In this document: piece after piece, positions 1-8,438 of the stretch
Position numbering within the stretch: the stretch's first letter is position 1
Layout of the letters: each line of letters opens with the position of its first letter
From: Psococerastis gibbosa
Lineage: Eukaryota; Arthropoda; Insecta; Psocodea; Psocidae
Length of the DNA: 64,000 bases
NCBI GenBank assembly: GCA_963971405.1
Contig: OZ020489.1
Location: forward strand, 40,166,539-40,230,538
Direction of reading: 5' to 3'
Translations under genes and position numbers: made by a program
The notes under the pieces: model-generated
Told to the model about the DNA's origin: nothing
Database searches by the model: none
Seen by the model: only the letters and a program-made list of their open reading frames with translations

Positions 1-154
1 GACATGAAGCCTTCACTGACACCAATTGGACACAGTTCTTAAGCTCCTTCCTTGGGACTACCATACCAATCGTTTTTTTGTACAAATCGCATTCTATAAT
101 TGTGGCGAATCTGTGTTAGATGGCCTATCATACATCAAAATGCCCAGAAAAATG

Positions 155-240
155 TCTTCTGGGTTAATTGTAAGAGTGGGCCGAAAGGCCCAAAATTCGC
201 CCATAAGGAAAATAGAGAAAATGTTCTTTGTTTCTTTCTG
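155..240 (+). repeat. 3' end of a dispersed retroelement (hairpin plus TTTC-rich tail)
   Basis: A hairpin GGGCCGAAAGGCCC is followed by CAAAATTCGCCCATA, an A-rich stretch and a TTTC-rich end. The same block recurs on the minus strand near 54095-54185, where it ends in a longer GAAA/TTTC microsatellite, and partly at 58482-58540. A shared end with a simple-sequence tail is typical of a non-LTR retroelement 3' terminus. The coding part is not present here. Confidence 0.5.
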
Positions 241-555
241 ATCGTCCTGATATTTTGACAGCTCTAACATTGATATTTCCTGAGATATTTAATTTTTTTT
301 TCATTTATAAGGCTTTTTCTCACCTCATTGTCTCTAATTTGAGTACGTACTTATATAAGGTTGCAAATTAGTGTTACCGATTTTTGTTTGTTTAAAAATT
401 GTATTGAACGCCTTTGAGGAAATTCTTTGGAAAATCTGATACTTGCATGAATAAAGATGAATTTGAAATCCGTTGCTGTTTTAAATTAAAAATTAGGTCT
501 ATTCGCTGCCGCTTTTCAAGTTTTTTTTACGCAATTCGAAGGGATCACTTATTGT

Positions 556-657
556 TTTTCTTATTGTTCTTCTTACTAGGCTCTACAGCTCGGGGTGAGC
601 AACTCTTTCCAGACATCCCTGTCCCTGGCTTTGGTGTTCCTCTGCCAAGCAGCCACT
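556..657 (-). pseudogene. LINE C-terminal fragment, GAA-tailed
   Basis: Read on the minus strand this gives a short peptide ending in ARDRDVWKELL..SCRA and a stop in CTGTAGAGCC, then AAGAAGAA. The (D/N)R..W+.L motif and the GAA tail match the last residues of the LINE family seen in longer form at 6300-6983, 20819-21279 and 47039-47390. The plus-strand reading across the same bases has a hydrophobic stretch but is an antisense shadow. Only the last 30 or so codons remain. Confidence 0.5.
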
Positions 658-659
658 GA

Positions 660-1100
660 CATCTTATGATTTCGTTGCTCTATAATTCGCTACACATAAA
701 TGGTCTCAATTTCCTATAACAATAATAGAGCCTGATTGACTTTATTATAAATATGTTAATGGGCACCTGAATGAATACCGCCACTTCATTAATTTTTAAT
801 TTTGCATAATTTAATACCTTACAATATATTACAATACAATAGTTTTGTACACCTCATAAGTCTCTGTAGATAATTCTGTACACTAATAAAAAGACTCTTT
901 GGAACCAACGTAACTTAATTTACTTAATATTACCTTAAAATTACTGTAACTATAGCATATAGGAATACGGGCTCAACTTTAAAGTTTATAACTTACAAGT
1001 ATGGGGCTGAATGTGTGTCAATTTTTCTGCAAGCTAATGATTTAGCCTAACGCGTTCACAACAATTAAAATCAGTCCAATCCAACGTTTTGGTAACTTGA
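660..1100. other. AT-rich unique sequence, no gene seen
   Basis: AT-rich sequence with no long open frame, no repeat shared with the rest of the window and no RNA gene that I can recognise. Confidence 0.5.
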
Positions 1101-1150
1101 AACACCTATATACTTTCCTATTTATACGTTAGTATAAGACAAGCTCGAGG
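1101..1150 (-). repeat. Terminal fragment of the poly(G)/GGAAAGC family
   Basis: Reverse complement resembles the conserved 3' end of the family at 29254-30109: a CTTATAC..GTATAA hairpin followed by GGAAAG. Diverged and short. Confidence 0.4.
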
Positions 1151-1227
1151 ACCCCAAAAAGTTATTAACGAAATGTCTGTGCATCGATTTGTGGGCAAAC
1201 TTTATTCTTTATTTTTTCATTTATTAT

Positions 1228-1425
1228 AAAAAAAAAGGTTAATCGCATACTAACAATTTAATGAATGCATTCGATTGACCTCTTCAGTCACCTCTGTATG
1301 ATAGTACCCGTGATGAGTTACAAGTCTCCGATCACATGGCGTGTAGAGACTCGCACAAGTACCAGTATAAGCACGCACCACCTTGCCATAGAAGTCGATA
1401 TTTGATAAGATTGGCATGTACGCGT
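1228..1425 (-). repeat. SINE-like dispersed repeat with a tRNA-type A box
   Basis: On the minus strand the repeat reads TGGCAAGGTGGTGCG near its start, a good match to a Pol III A box, then CGAGTCTCTACACGC, a GATCGGAGAC-like segment and an end in GATTAACCT plus A/T. Relatives lie at 39720-39900 (-), 45925-46090 (+), 53815-53995 (-) and, partial, 62925-63000 (+). No clear B box is visible, so tRNA ancestry is an inference from the A box and the dispersed, oriented copies. Confidence 0.5.
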
Positions 1426-1462
1426 TAGTTCAAAAATATCATATCTCGGGACAAGTAAGTTA

Positions 1463-1530
1463 TTCCTTTCCAATTTATACGTAGTATAAGGAAAGCTTTG
1501 TGATGGTCGAAATTTCTCAACCAGATTTTG
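1463..1530 (-). repeat. Terminal fragment of the poly(G)/GGAAAGC family
   Basis: CCTTTCCAATTTATACGTAG..AAGGAAAGCTTTGTGATGG is the reverse complement of the 3' terminal hairpin of the family whose fuller copies lie at 29254-30627, 41480-42167, 59981-60724 and 63255-64000. Confidence 0.65.
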
Positions 1531-1630
1531 GCTGTTTATGATAAAATAAATTTGTGCATCAGATCTGTATTATGTCGTGCGTTGCTGCTTCTGAAAAATT
1601 GGAATGTTTTAATCAAACAATCCAATGCTT

Positions 1631-1764
1631 TGGGCGGGGTTTCCATATACGTCAATCGTCAATGAGAAATATGGTTTTGACGTGGTAGCAGAATTTTTAG
1701 TATGTCTTTAATGTCTGCTAAACCTTCAATTTCACATTTCTCATTGACGATTGACCCCGCCTTA
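1631..1764. mobile_element. Foldback MITE (E1)
   Basis: A short element folding on itself: GGGCGGGGTTTCC at the left pairs with ..CCCCGCC at the right, and ACGTCAATCGTCAATGAGAAAT pairs with ATTTCTCATTGACGATTGA. Near the loop lies GTGGTAGCAGA facing TGTCTGCTA, a core also present in the foldbacks at 12382-12779, 50791-50953 and 61862-62247. There is no coding capacity. Outer ends GGCG..TTCCA resemble those of the other foldbacks. Confidence 0.7.
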
Positions 1765-3440
1765 AGAAAGGGGCAATCGCTGCAGATGAAAATAAATCCT
1801 CAATACAATTATTTACTATAGATGCTTGGAACCACTCATAATTATATATTATATTAATTGATACATAGGAAAGCAAGTACAGGTCTACTCGTGCTGGTTC
1901 TTTTTAAGGGGAAACTTTCCAAATTGATTTAGAACAAGGGATTAATTGGTTTCTAACCTATTCAGTTCATTTCTAAACAAATTTATTTTGTACTGTCAAA
2001 GTTTGTATATACCTACGTTTTTCAGTAGATGTCCAAAAAGCAAATAAGTAGTCACGATGGAAATGGAACGAGAATTTAATTAATGATGCCATGTTGTTTT
2101 TCAAACATTTGGAAAAATTCCCTGTAATGAAGTCAACAGTGAGTTTGAATAACAAATCCCTCACACATATCCCACATAACAATACTGCATAGCCTAACTT
2201 CAATGGCTTTCCATGTTAGAAAAGCTCATTTGCAGATTATTTTTGATGAGACATAATAACACGACAAGAAGAAAGAATTTGGGGTGCACAGTAAGCCTTG
2301 CCTGGGGCCAGCTCCTCCTTAAATCACCCCAGGGGCGTCATACTAGTGATGTGTAACTCCTGCTAGAATCGATTCCTACGGACTGAATCCGGTGTCTTGT
2401 CAGCGGACGTAACTCCACTATACTCAGGTCTGTTCCGATTCCTATCCTTATTCCATTAAATCCAGCTCAGACTTAACAGAGTTAGCAAATTGCACCATCT
2501 CATCGCATGTACACTGGTCTTTGACTAGCCGAGCCGGTGGACCGACAGTTCAGCGATTCTGTCACGCGTGTGCATACTATTCATTGTATCTTAAGTGGAG
2601 GAGTAAGGGGAGGGAATGCCGATCACCTATTCAGCAGCACTGACATTGAGCTAGAAAACTGAACTGAGACACAGGTGGGATTGGCCCAGCTCTATACTAC
2701 GCGGCACTGCGTTAAATGGCCTACCAGGTAAGAACGGGCGTTGGCTGAAGAAGAAGAAGTTGTATCATAAGTTGGACACCGCGTGCATTTAGAAGTATAA
2801 CTGTTGAAGGTACAAATTATATTAATGAAAGACAATTCACGCTACAGCGTTTTCTTTAAAAATTGCGGTGGATAAGGTAAGCATAGGACACAATTATTAT
2901 TTCAGTTTTTGGGACGACGCGACAAGTGCTGTGTCAGTGTATTGACTATTTCTAGGCTAAATGTTGATTATGTTGTGTTCATTGTAGAATACACTAAAGA
3001 ATGGAACAAGTGGGTCCGATGTGAGCCGGTGGATGCAGACTGTTGGATTCAGTCCGTGGGATTCAATCCACTGCCGGTAGATGTACATCCGGACTAAAGT
3101 CCACAAAATGCGCGGAGTTACATATCACTACGTCACACAAGGGGCTTGCCCCAAAGAAGTTCCAAATTTGAAAATGACGCTCCTAGTGTGGCGTAAGGTG
3201 GTGCAGCGGGGAGTCACCCCAAGGTCAAGTTCTATTCTACGAATAATCCCGTTTTTTCCGAAACAGCTTAAGCAGTATGTGAATAACAATTAGATATACA
3301 TTCAGCAACGGAAATTTACAGTAGATGTACACTTATTAACATGGTATTACTGTCTAATTTCTTATTTAGGCTATAATTAATAGTTTTTAGGTACCGTACG
3401 GATTGAAACAAGACTTGATGTTTCGGTCTGCGGTTACTGT
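1765..3440. other. Unassigned, mostly unique sequence
   Basis: No open frame with recognisable homology. A (GAA)n run at about 2746-2759, after GCGTTGGCT, looks like the tail of a decayed LINE insertion, but the sequence before it is too diverged to translate. Confidence 0.4.
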
Positions 3441-3600
3441 TACCATGGCCGTAGCCAGAGGGGGGTCCAGGGGGTCTGGACCCCCGTAACAATTTCAGTG
3501 TACACTAGATAGAATGGAGTTTTATACATGTTATTTACCTCCGGTGATGGACCCCCCCCCCCCCCCCCCCGGAAAAATTTACATCTGCTAATGTTAAGCA
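3441..3600 (+). repeat. Dispersed GCCGTAGCC/poly(G-C) repeat copy
   Basis: Starts ATGGCCGTAGCCAGAGGGG, contains GGGGGTCTGGACCCCC, GTACACTAGATAGAATGGA and CCTCCGGTGATGGACC followed by a run of about 20 C. The same ordered blocks (some inverted) occur at 61263-61428 and 56588-56777, so this is one mobile repeat family, non-coding. Confidence 0.6.
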
Positions 3601-4371
3601 GCCTGAACTTCAGTTCATTACCCTAGCAGCTTGTGTTGGTTGACATTATAGGCCTATACTTACTAACTTAACGTGCCGGACCTGGGACACGTTGATCCAA
3701 AACGTTGCGGCCTGGATGGCCTTGTCATTGGCATCTGAGTGATCTGTCTGGGACACAGCTTCTCCTAGTTTCGGTCAGACCAGAAGGTGGCCGTCGTTTT
3801 GTCGTTGTCCGCATTCGCAAGTCGGGTCCTCCGCCAGTCCCCACCTACACAGGTTCGCGCGGCATCTTGTAACCCCCATTCTTAGCCAATAGAGGCTCTG
3901 CCAGGTAGGGTACGGTAGTTGGGCTCCGTACATTTAATTTTCTAGCCTTTTTAGCACAGTGTTTTATTCTCCCGCCAATTTAGTTTGAAATAATTTCTTA
4001 AATTTCTGCACTTTTTGAAACTAAATTGTTTTATACTTATTGCAAACATTTCAAAATAATTTTTTTGTAAATTTTGTGTTTTAGGTGGGGGTCTGCATAC
4101 AATGCCCATAGGTGAATCCGGCACTGGGTACACAACGTTGGGGGGGGGGGGGTGAACTCCTAAAACCCATCTCTGCATACGTGCGTACGTCATTATTTTG
4201 GTAAATTATCTATTCTGATGTCTGACAAACGCCTGCAGTTTTAAAGCTATGCAATCGTGCTGAACGGGCAAAAATGAGATAAATTCACAAAAAATAAGAA
4301 ATCTGACGGTAGCAATATTATTGGACGCAGTTCAAATAGAACCCTTTATCTCCATGAGATGGTCACTAACG
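3601..4371. other. 3' flank of the 5-HT1 receptor; no other gene seen
   Basis: Downstream, in the minus sense, of the receptor stop codon. TTTATT at about 3963-3968 would read AATAAA on the receptor strand, roughly 400 bases beyond the stop, and could be its poly(A) signal; this is only a motif match. A G run occurs at 4141-4152. Nothing else recognisable. Confidence 0.35.
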
Positions 4372-4501
4372 TCACTTGTTGAAGTCGCGGCAGTAGTATG
4401 GATTTCTTCTGGGCGCGCCGCAAAGCATTCTTTTGAAGGCGAGTCGGAACTCTGGACTGAATATCGTATATATTACTGGATTCAATGTGGAATTTAGGTA
4501 C
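4372..4501 (-). CDS. 5-HT1: 5-HT1 receptor, last exon (TM7 and C-terminal tail)
   Basis: This exon encodes the end of a class A GPCR: the first codon is completed by its single G, giving GYLNSTLNPVIY, then TIFSPEFRLAFKR and a short tail ending YCRDFNK before TGA at 4372-4374. NPVIY is the NPxxY activation motif of TM7; FSPEFRLAFKR is helix 8, with a Cys (MLCG) at the usual palmitoylation site. SPEFR.AFKR is characteristic of invertebrate 5-HT1 receptors. The acceptor TTGTTTTCAG lies directly upstream in the minus sense (AG at 4503-4502), and the phase fits the donor at 7959-7958, restoring LWLG-YLNST. 42 residues plus the shared Gly. Role: Gi/o-coupled serotonin receptor at the plasma membrane of neurons (family knowledge). 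Confidence 0.93.
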
Positions 4502-4616
4502 CTGAAAACAAGCAATAATGATAATATCGTTAAACGTAGGTACTTTCTTCCTTCCCCCCCCCCCCTCGCTTTTGAGATGGCGACATTCCGAGATGGCGTG
4601 AAGTAGTGACAGCGGC

Positions 4617-4880
4617 CAAAAGTCCCCCCGGGTTGGACGCGCCTCAAGTCAAGTCGCTTTTGTCCCTAGGTGGGGTCAGCGATATGGCAGGTTCCCTTCC
4701 ACTCCTTGCTATTATATGTGCTTCATCTGCAGGTGCTCGTACAATGCTGAGGTCTTGGCGGACTTTCGCTTCTGTTACTGTTAGTCTGGGCCGTCCTCGT
4801 CTTCTCCTTTCCTCAGCTTCGATATGTTTTACCGCTTTATCAGGTCATTTGGCTGCCTTATTAATAATTTTGAATGCGTT
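4617..4880 (-). pseudogene. LINE C-terminal fragment, inverted partner of 4978-5245
   Basis: Minus-strand translation gives KAVKHIEAEERRRRGRPRL, then a segment with ADEAHIIARS and REPAISLTPPR. The RGRPR signature is typical of the region after the reverse transcriptase domain in insect non-LTR retrotransposons. The same peptides (VKHIEAE; EPAGSLTPPRG) appear on the plus strand at 4978-5245, so two copies lie head to head in the last receptor intron. Incomplete and non-functional. Confidence 0.55.
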
Positions 4881-4977
4881 ATAGAAAGAGTTGCCTGTGT
4901 AAGCTTCAAAACGCTTCAATTTATCTGTTAGTGTAGGTCACAGACTAATAGATAAATTGACGTAAGATCTGAAATGA

Positions 4978-5245
4978 AGACAGCTAGCATAGTCGATAAA
5001 TCCCGAGAACAACGAATGCCATGGTGGGGTCACGTCGAAAGAAGGCAGCTAAATGACTTAATCAAGCTGGTAAAGCATATCGAAGCGGAGCTGGAAGAAG
5101 AAGACGAAGTCGGGCCAAGCTAAAAGTTGAAGTGAAAGTCCGCAAGATCTCAGAATTGTAGGAGCAACTGCAGCCGAAGCACAGAATCGCAAGGAGTAGA
5201 AGAGAACCTGCCGGATCCCTGACCCCCCTAGGGGCAAAACCGATG
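4978..5245 (+). pseudogene. LINE C-terminal fragment, inverted partner of 4617-4880
   Basis: Plus-strand reading gives EQRMPWWGHVERRQ, a match to the W-GHV-R motif of LINE C-termini, followed by LVKHIEAE and, after stops and frame changes, an EPAGSLTPPRG-like end. It is homologous to the inverted fragment at 4617-4880. Decayed by stops. The plus end abuts the Penelope-like element. Confidence 0.55.
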
Positions 5246-5261
5246 AAAAAACTAAAACAAA

Positions 5262-5497
5262 CGTAAACAAAAAATAACAAAAACGTTTTAGAAAAACTTG
5301 TTATAACAACCGGAATTAGTAAAACCCAAATAATCGTTAAGAAATTAACTTTGTCTAAGAAACCCACTTGTGTTAGTATAAAACCCTGAGCGCTTTCGGC
5401 AAGAACTGCCATCTACAGAGGGAAACCCACTAGCACAGTTACACCTTATCTGCGATTTGAGACTTGCTCAACTCGAGGAGAAGATGCAAATGTGACG
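5262..5497 (-). repeat. PLE terminal repeat, inverted copy
   Basis: Reverse complement of the repeat at about 6003-6220, from CACATTTGCATC through CTCGAGTTGAGCAAG to TTATAACAAG. It carries about 23 extra bases between TTAGACAAAG and GTTTTACTAATTC that the two direct copies lack. Confidence 0.85.
5370..5436 (-). ncRNA. Hammerhead-ribozyme-like fold, copy a
   Basis: On the minus strand the order is GTGCTAGT, GGGTTT, CCCT, CTGTAGAT, GGCA-GTTCT-TGCC, GAA, AGCGCT, C, AGGG, TTTTAT, ACTAACAC. CCCT/AGGG and GTGCTAGT/ACTAACAC (7 of 8 pairs) form stem I around a 6/6 internal loop; GGCA/TGCC is stem II; GAA plus the palindrome AGCGCT matches the very short stem III of PLE hammerheads, which usually work as dimers; the C before AGGG would be the cleavage site. 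The core CTGTAGAT differs from canonical CTGANGA, so activity is uncertain. See 6074-6140 and 7149-7215. Confidence 0.6.
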
Positions 5498-5503
5498 GGG
5501 GAC

Positions 5504-5551
5504 GGTTGTACGGGGCTGGTGTTTTGTCTGTTGTACCAGCCCCGTACAACC
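5504..5551. repeat. Perfect hairpin at the PLE repeat/ORF junction
   Basis: Arms GGTTGTACGGGGCTGGT and ACCAGCCCCGTACAACC (5504-5520 and 5535-5551) pair perfectly around a 14-base loop. It sits between the inverted terminal repeat and the coding part, consistent with a snap-back event during reverse transcription having made the inverted repeat. Confidence 0.8.
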
Positions 5552-5993
5552 CCAACAATTTGGCCAATAAACTCATGAACTGCAAAACCAAACCAGAAAA
5601 GGAAAAAGGCAATGGAGTTTATCGTCTAAATTGTAACGATTGTAACGCAAATTACATAGGCCAAACAGGCAGAAGCTTTAAAACTAGGGTCAGAGAACAT
5701 ATAACAGGTATAGGAGACACCAACACCAACAGCACATTCGCGAAACACCTTAACTCGGAAAATCTCACATTCGATCCTCACAATATTGGACAGCCCTACA
5801 CAAAATAAAGAAAAGTTGCACTTTAAATTTTTTTGAAAATTTTGAAATCAAGAGAGCTTTACACAATAGGGAAAAATTAACAAACGACATAACATTCACA
5901 CAATCATCCCCTCTAATAGATCTAGCTAGTAGGTTAGGAATAGGTAACCAGCCACGCCCCCTCCCACCTCCCCCCGCTCCCAGTCCTATATAA
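5545..5993 (+). pseudogene. PLE GIY-YIG endonuclease domain (frameshifted fragment)
   Basis: The frame reads NLANKLMNCKTKPEK, then GNGVYRLNCNDCNANYIGQ and TGRSFKTRVREH, followed by FAKHL. GVY...YIG is the GIY-YIG nuclease core, the Arg of TGRSFKTR is the catalytic position, and the CNDC pair before YIG is the Zn-finger insertion specific to Penelope-like elements. Near 5794-5797 the frame shifts: the end of the protein (FFENFEIKRALHNREKL, then SPLIDLASRLGIGNQPRP) continues in another frame to TAA at 5991-5993. The reverse transcriptase part is absent. In a live element this enzyme nicks target DNA for integration (family knowledge). Confidence 0.8.
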
Positions 5994-6299
5994 ACTAAGG
6001 TTTCCTCTCCCTAGTCACATTTGCATCTTTTCCTCGAGTTGAGCAAGTCTCAAATCGCAGATACGGTGTAACTGTGCTAGTGGGTTTCCCTCTGTAGATG
6101 GCAGTTCTTGCCGAAAGCGCTCAGGGTTTTATACTAACACAAGTGGGTTTCTTAGACAAAGGTTTTACTAATTCGGGTTGCTATAACAAGTTTTTCTAAA
6201 ACTCTAAGTTTTTGTTATTTTTTGTTAATTAAAATGAAATACCACGAAGTCACGAGTAATCTAATTATTTATGTTAAAACAAACGTATGCAGTAATAAT
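5994..6299 (+). repeat. PLE terminal repeat, direct copy 1
   Basis: Runs from just after the ORF stop through a TATATAAA promoter-like sequence, CACATTTGCATC, the ribozyme-like fold and GTATGCAGTAATAAT. Together with the last codons of the ORF (from 5912) it is nearly identical to 6984-7371. Confidence 0.8.
6074..6140 (+). ncRNA. Hammerhead-ribozyme-like fold, copy b
   Basis: Same order and pairing as copy a, in plus orientation and with an identical core: stem I CCCT/AGGG plus the distal GTGCTAGT/ACTAACAC, stem II GGCA/TGCC with loop GTTCT, box GAA, palindromic AGCGCT, predicted cleavage after the C at 6122. Position inside the pLTR is where PLE hammerheads occur (established). The CTGTAGAT core is non-canonical. 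Confidence 0.6.
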
Positions 6300-6983
6300 C
6301 TTCTTCTTCCGGCTCTACAGCCCTTGGTCGGCTTTGGCCTGCTCGACAACACTCCTCCATTCTTCTCGGTTTTGCACAACGCTCCACCATCTGGAGACTC
6401 CCAACTCGCGAAGGTCATTCTCTAACTCGTCCTTCCAGCGGTTTCTTGGCCGCCCTGGCAGTCGTCTTCCCGTCATGCTTGCTTTGTACATTTTTCGTGG
6501 CATGCGTTCTTCAGACATCCTTACAACGTGTCCCAGCCACCTTAATCGTTGTGCTTTAATGAACCTTACTATGTCTTCTCCGTTGAGAGCGGCGTCGATT
6601 TCAGCGTTGTTTCTTATACGCCATTCTCCGTACTCGTAAAGGGGTCCATATATCCTCCTTATTATCTTTCTTTCGAGTACACGTAGTTTGTTGGCATCGT
6701 TTACAGTGAGATTCCAGGTTTCCGATCCGTATGTTGCAACTGGTCTTATAAGGGTTTTGTATATTCGTAGTTTTGTGGCTCTAGAGATAAGTCTTGACTT
6801 GAGCAATTTTAGGTTGGCAAAATATGCTCTATTGGCTGCTGTTATTCTTCTGTCTATCTCTGCGCTAGTTTTGTTGTGATTGTTTACTTCTGCACCAAGG
6901 TAGATGAAGCTCTTTACATTCTCGAAAGCCATTCCTTGTACAGTCAGGTTTTCGCTTCTCCGTCTCCTTTCTAACGCTGACAT
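6300..6983 (-). pseudogene. LINE reverse transcriptase C-terminal region (222 codons, 5'-truncated)
   Basis: An open minus-strand frame carries the region following the RT catalytic core of an insect non-LTR retrotransposon: SFIYLGAEV, IYKTLIRPVATYGSETW, VLERKIIRRIYGP, IKAQRLRWLGHVVRM, GRPRNRWKDEL and REEWRSVVEQAK, then TAG at 6315-6317 and the tail CCGGAAGAAGAAG. The frame is intact but begins abruptly at the junction with the PLE repeat. Endonuclease and RT core are missing. Shorter copies with the same end are at 20819-21279 and 47039-47390. It lies between two near-identical 388-bp PLE segments, with no short target-site duplication visible. Confidence 0.88.
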
Positions 6984-7371
6984 CTCTAATAGATCTAGCT
7001 AGTAGGTTAGGAATAGGTAACCAGCCACGCCCCCTCCCACCTCCCCCCGCTCCCAGTCCTATATAAACTAAGGTTTCCTCTCCCTAGTCACATTTGCATC
7101 TTTTCCTCGAGTTGAGCAAGTCTCAAATCGCAGATACGGTGTAACTGTGCTAGTGGGTTTCCCTCTGTAGATGGCAGTTCTTGCCGAATGCGCTCAGGGT
7201 TTTATACTAACACAAGTGGGTTTCTTAGACAAAGGTTTTACTAATTCGGGTTGTTATAACAAGTTTTTCTAAAACTCTAAGTTTTTGTTATTTTTTGTTA
7301 ATTAAAATGAAATACCACGAAGTCACGAGTAATCTAATTATTTATGTTAAAAGAAACGTATGCAGTAATAA
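6984..7371 (+). repeat. PLE terminal repeat, direct copy 2
   Basis: Near-identical to 5912-6299, including the last ORF codons (PLIDLASRLGIGNQPRP), the TATATAAA box and the ribozyme-like fold. It continues into an (AATAAA)-rich tail. A small number of substitutions separates the copies, e.g. GAA followed by A versus T in the ribozyme core. Confidence 0.85.
7149..7215 (+). ncRNA. Hammerhead-ribozyme-like fold, copy c (mutated core)
   Basis: Same stems as copies a and b, but GAAA is GAAT here, which also breaks the palindrome (TGCGCT). This copy is expected to be inactive even if the others work. Confidence 0.55.
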
Positions 7372-7957
7372 TAATAAAAATAAAAATAAATAAGTTGAGT
7401 TTAACGGTAAATAAAATAATGTTCTAGGGATAAATTTTGTCATCTTTATTGTTTACGTCCATTAATCGGAATAATAATTAACAAAACATCCCAGACTTTT
7501 CAAAATTTCTCAAAGACGGCTCTTCAATAGCTCCCCGGAATAACGTTGTATGCCGCACTTTTGGCAGATACGGATCGCATACTGCTGCATCGTCCCCAAA
7601 AACAATTTTCTAAAAATTCTGTTAGATGTCGCATTAGTAGTAGCCTATAGCACTAATTTAAGTTAAATCAAATTAAACTAATTAAATACTCTAATTAATT
7701 ACTAAACACGTGTATTCTCTTATTCACCGGAAAAGTAGCAGAAGACAATTAATTCTACACAAGACGTGGCAATAGTGGCCATGGCGCCACAGTATAGCGA
7801 CTTGAAATCTGCGGCGCGTAAGAGCGCTGTACATGCTTAAATAAAATAAAGCGTCTCCTGTAAAATTAGGAAAGTGGCGTTTACAACGTTATTCTGTGGA
7901 GCTATTAAATTTCATACTAATATCAGTCATATTTTATATTTTATTTTCCACACGCTT
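7372..7957. other. Receptor intron, no other feature seen
   Basis: AT-rich intronic sequence after the PLE tail. No repeat shared with the window and no open frame that I recognise. Confidence 0.5.
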
Positions 7958-7959
7958 AC

Positions 7960-8187
7960 CCAAGCCACAGAGAAATAGTAAGTGGGACATCCCCCACACA
8001 CTCGCATAAGGGAAGCATAAGCGCTATAACGAAGAATGGGAACCAGCAAGCGACAAACGCTCCAGTGATAATCGCTAGCGTCTTGGCTGCCTTGCGCTCG
8101 CGCTTAGCTTCAAGCGTTTCTTTCTTCTCCCGTCGTATCTGCATTACGTTCACGGGCTTCTCCTCGGAAATAGTTGGTGTTCCATAG
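7960..8187 (-). CDS. 5-HT1: 5-HT1 receptor exon: end of ICL3 and TM6
   Basis: Codes for [55 protein letters not shown], then [31 protein letters not shown] followed by CWFPFF is the TM6 signature of 5-HT1 receptors, with the CWxP toggle motif; the basic [13 protein letters not shown] segment is the G-protein contact at the ICL3/TM6 border. Acceptor CTATTTTTCCAG (AG at 8189-8188) precedes it; donor GG|GTAAGC (GT at 7959-7958) joins in phase to the exon at 4372-4501. The exon needs two bases of a codon from its predecessor; the candidate 9366-9540 supplies only one, so a small exon may be missing between them. 75 full codons. Confidence 0.93.
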
Positions 8188-8295
8188 CTGGAAAAATAGG
8201 GAAGCCAAAAATTAGCGGAGTTTTCTAGTTGATTATTCGCAGGGATTCTTTTTAAAATTGACCATGAAATGAAGGGAAACGTCTCCAGTGAATAT

Positions 8296-8438
8296 AAATA
8301 AATAATAAATAAATATTGACTTTTTGTTCTATTACTAAGCCAACCTAGCGGAGTTAGGGCAATAAAGCCCTCTCTTACACGCAACTAGGCCCGGGAACGC
8401 CTCCTTTACATGCCCTCCGAAGCATGGCCAGAAAATGA
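8296..8438 (-). mobile_element. tRNA-derived SINE (family A), 3' part
   Basis: Minus-strand SINE copy lacking its tRNA-like head. Visible: GGCCATGCTTCGGAGGGCAT, GGGCCTAGTTGCGTGTAAGA, CCGCTAGGTTGGCTTAGTAA, then the ATTTATT tail. It sits inside the receptor intron just upstream of the TM6 exon. Confidence 0.8.

Larger units (their letters stand above)
5262..7371 (+). mobile_element. Degraded Penelope-like retroelement (PLE) with a LINE fragment inside
   Basis: Layout: inverted terminal repeat (5262-5497, minus), a 17-bp-arm hairpin (5504-5551), a GIY-YIG endonuclease fragment (5545-5993), a terminal repeat in direct orientation (to 6299), a LINE fragment (6300-6983), then a second direct copy (6984-7371) ending in an (ATAA)-rich tail. 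PLEs are known for LTR-like repeats (pLTRs) in direct or inverted order, a C-terminal GIY-YIG domain and hammerhead ribozymes in the pLTR; all three hallmarks are visible. The reverse transcriptase domain is missing, so the element is 5'-truncated or internally deleted and dead. It lies in the last intron of the receptor gene. Confidence 0.8.

Noticed and set aside
414-659. 81-residue plus-strand frame with a hydrophobic FFLLFFLLG segment
   Set aside because: Its hydrophobic part is the antisense of a (GAA)n LINE tail and its end is antisense to a LINE C-terminus.
5062-5412. Overlapping minus-strand frames of 70 and 116 codons with hydrophobic stretches
   Set aside because: They cover the antisense of a LINE fragment and the PLE terminal repeat; no family motif.
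6300-6983. A host gene coding for a 222-residue protein
   Set aside because: Multiple copies with GAA tails and target duplications; sequence is the C-terminal region of a LINE.
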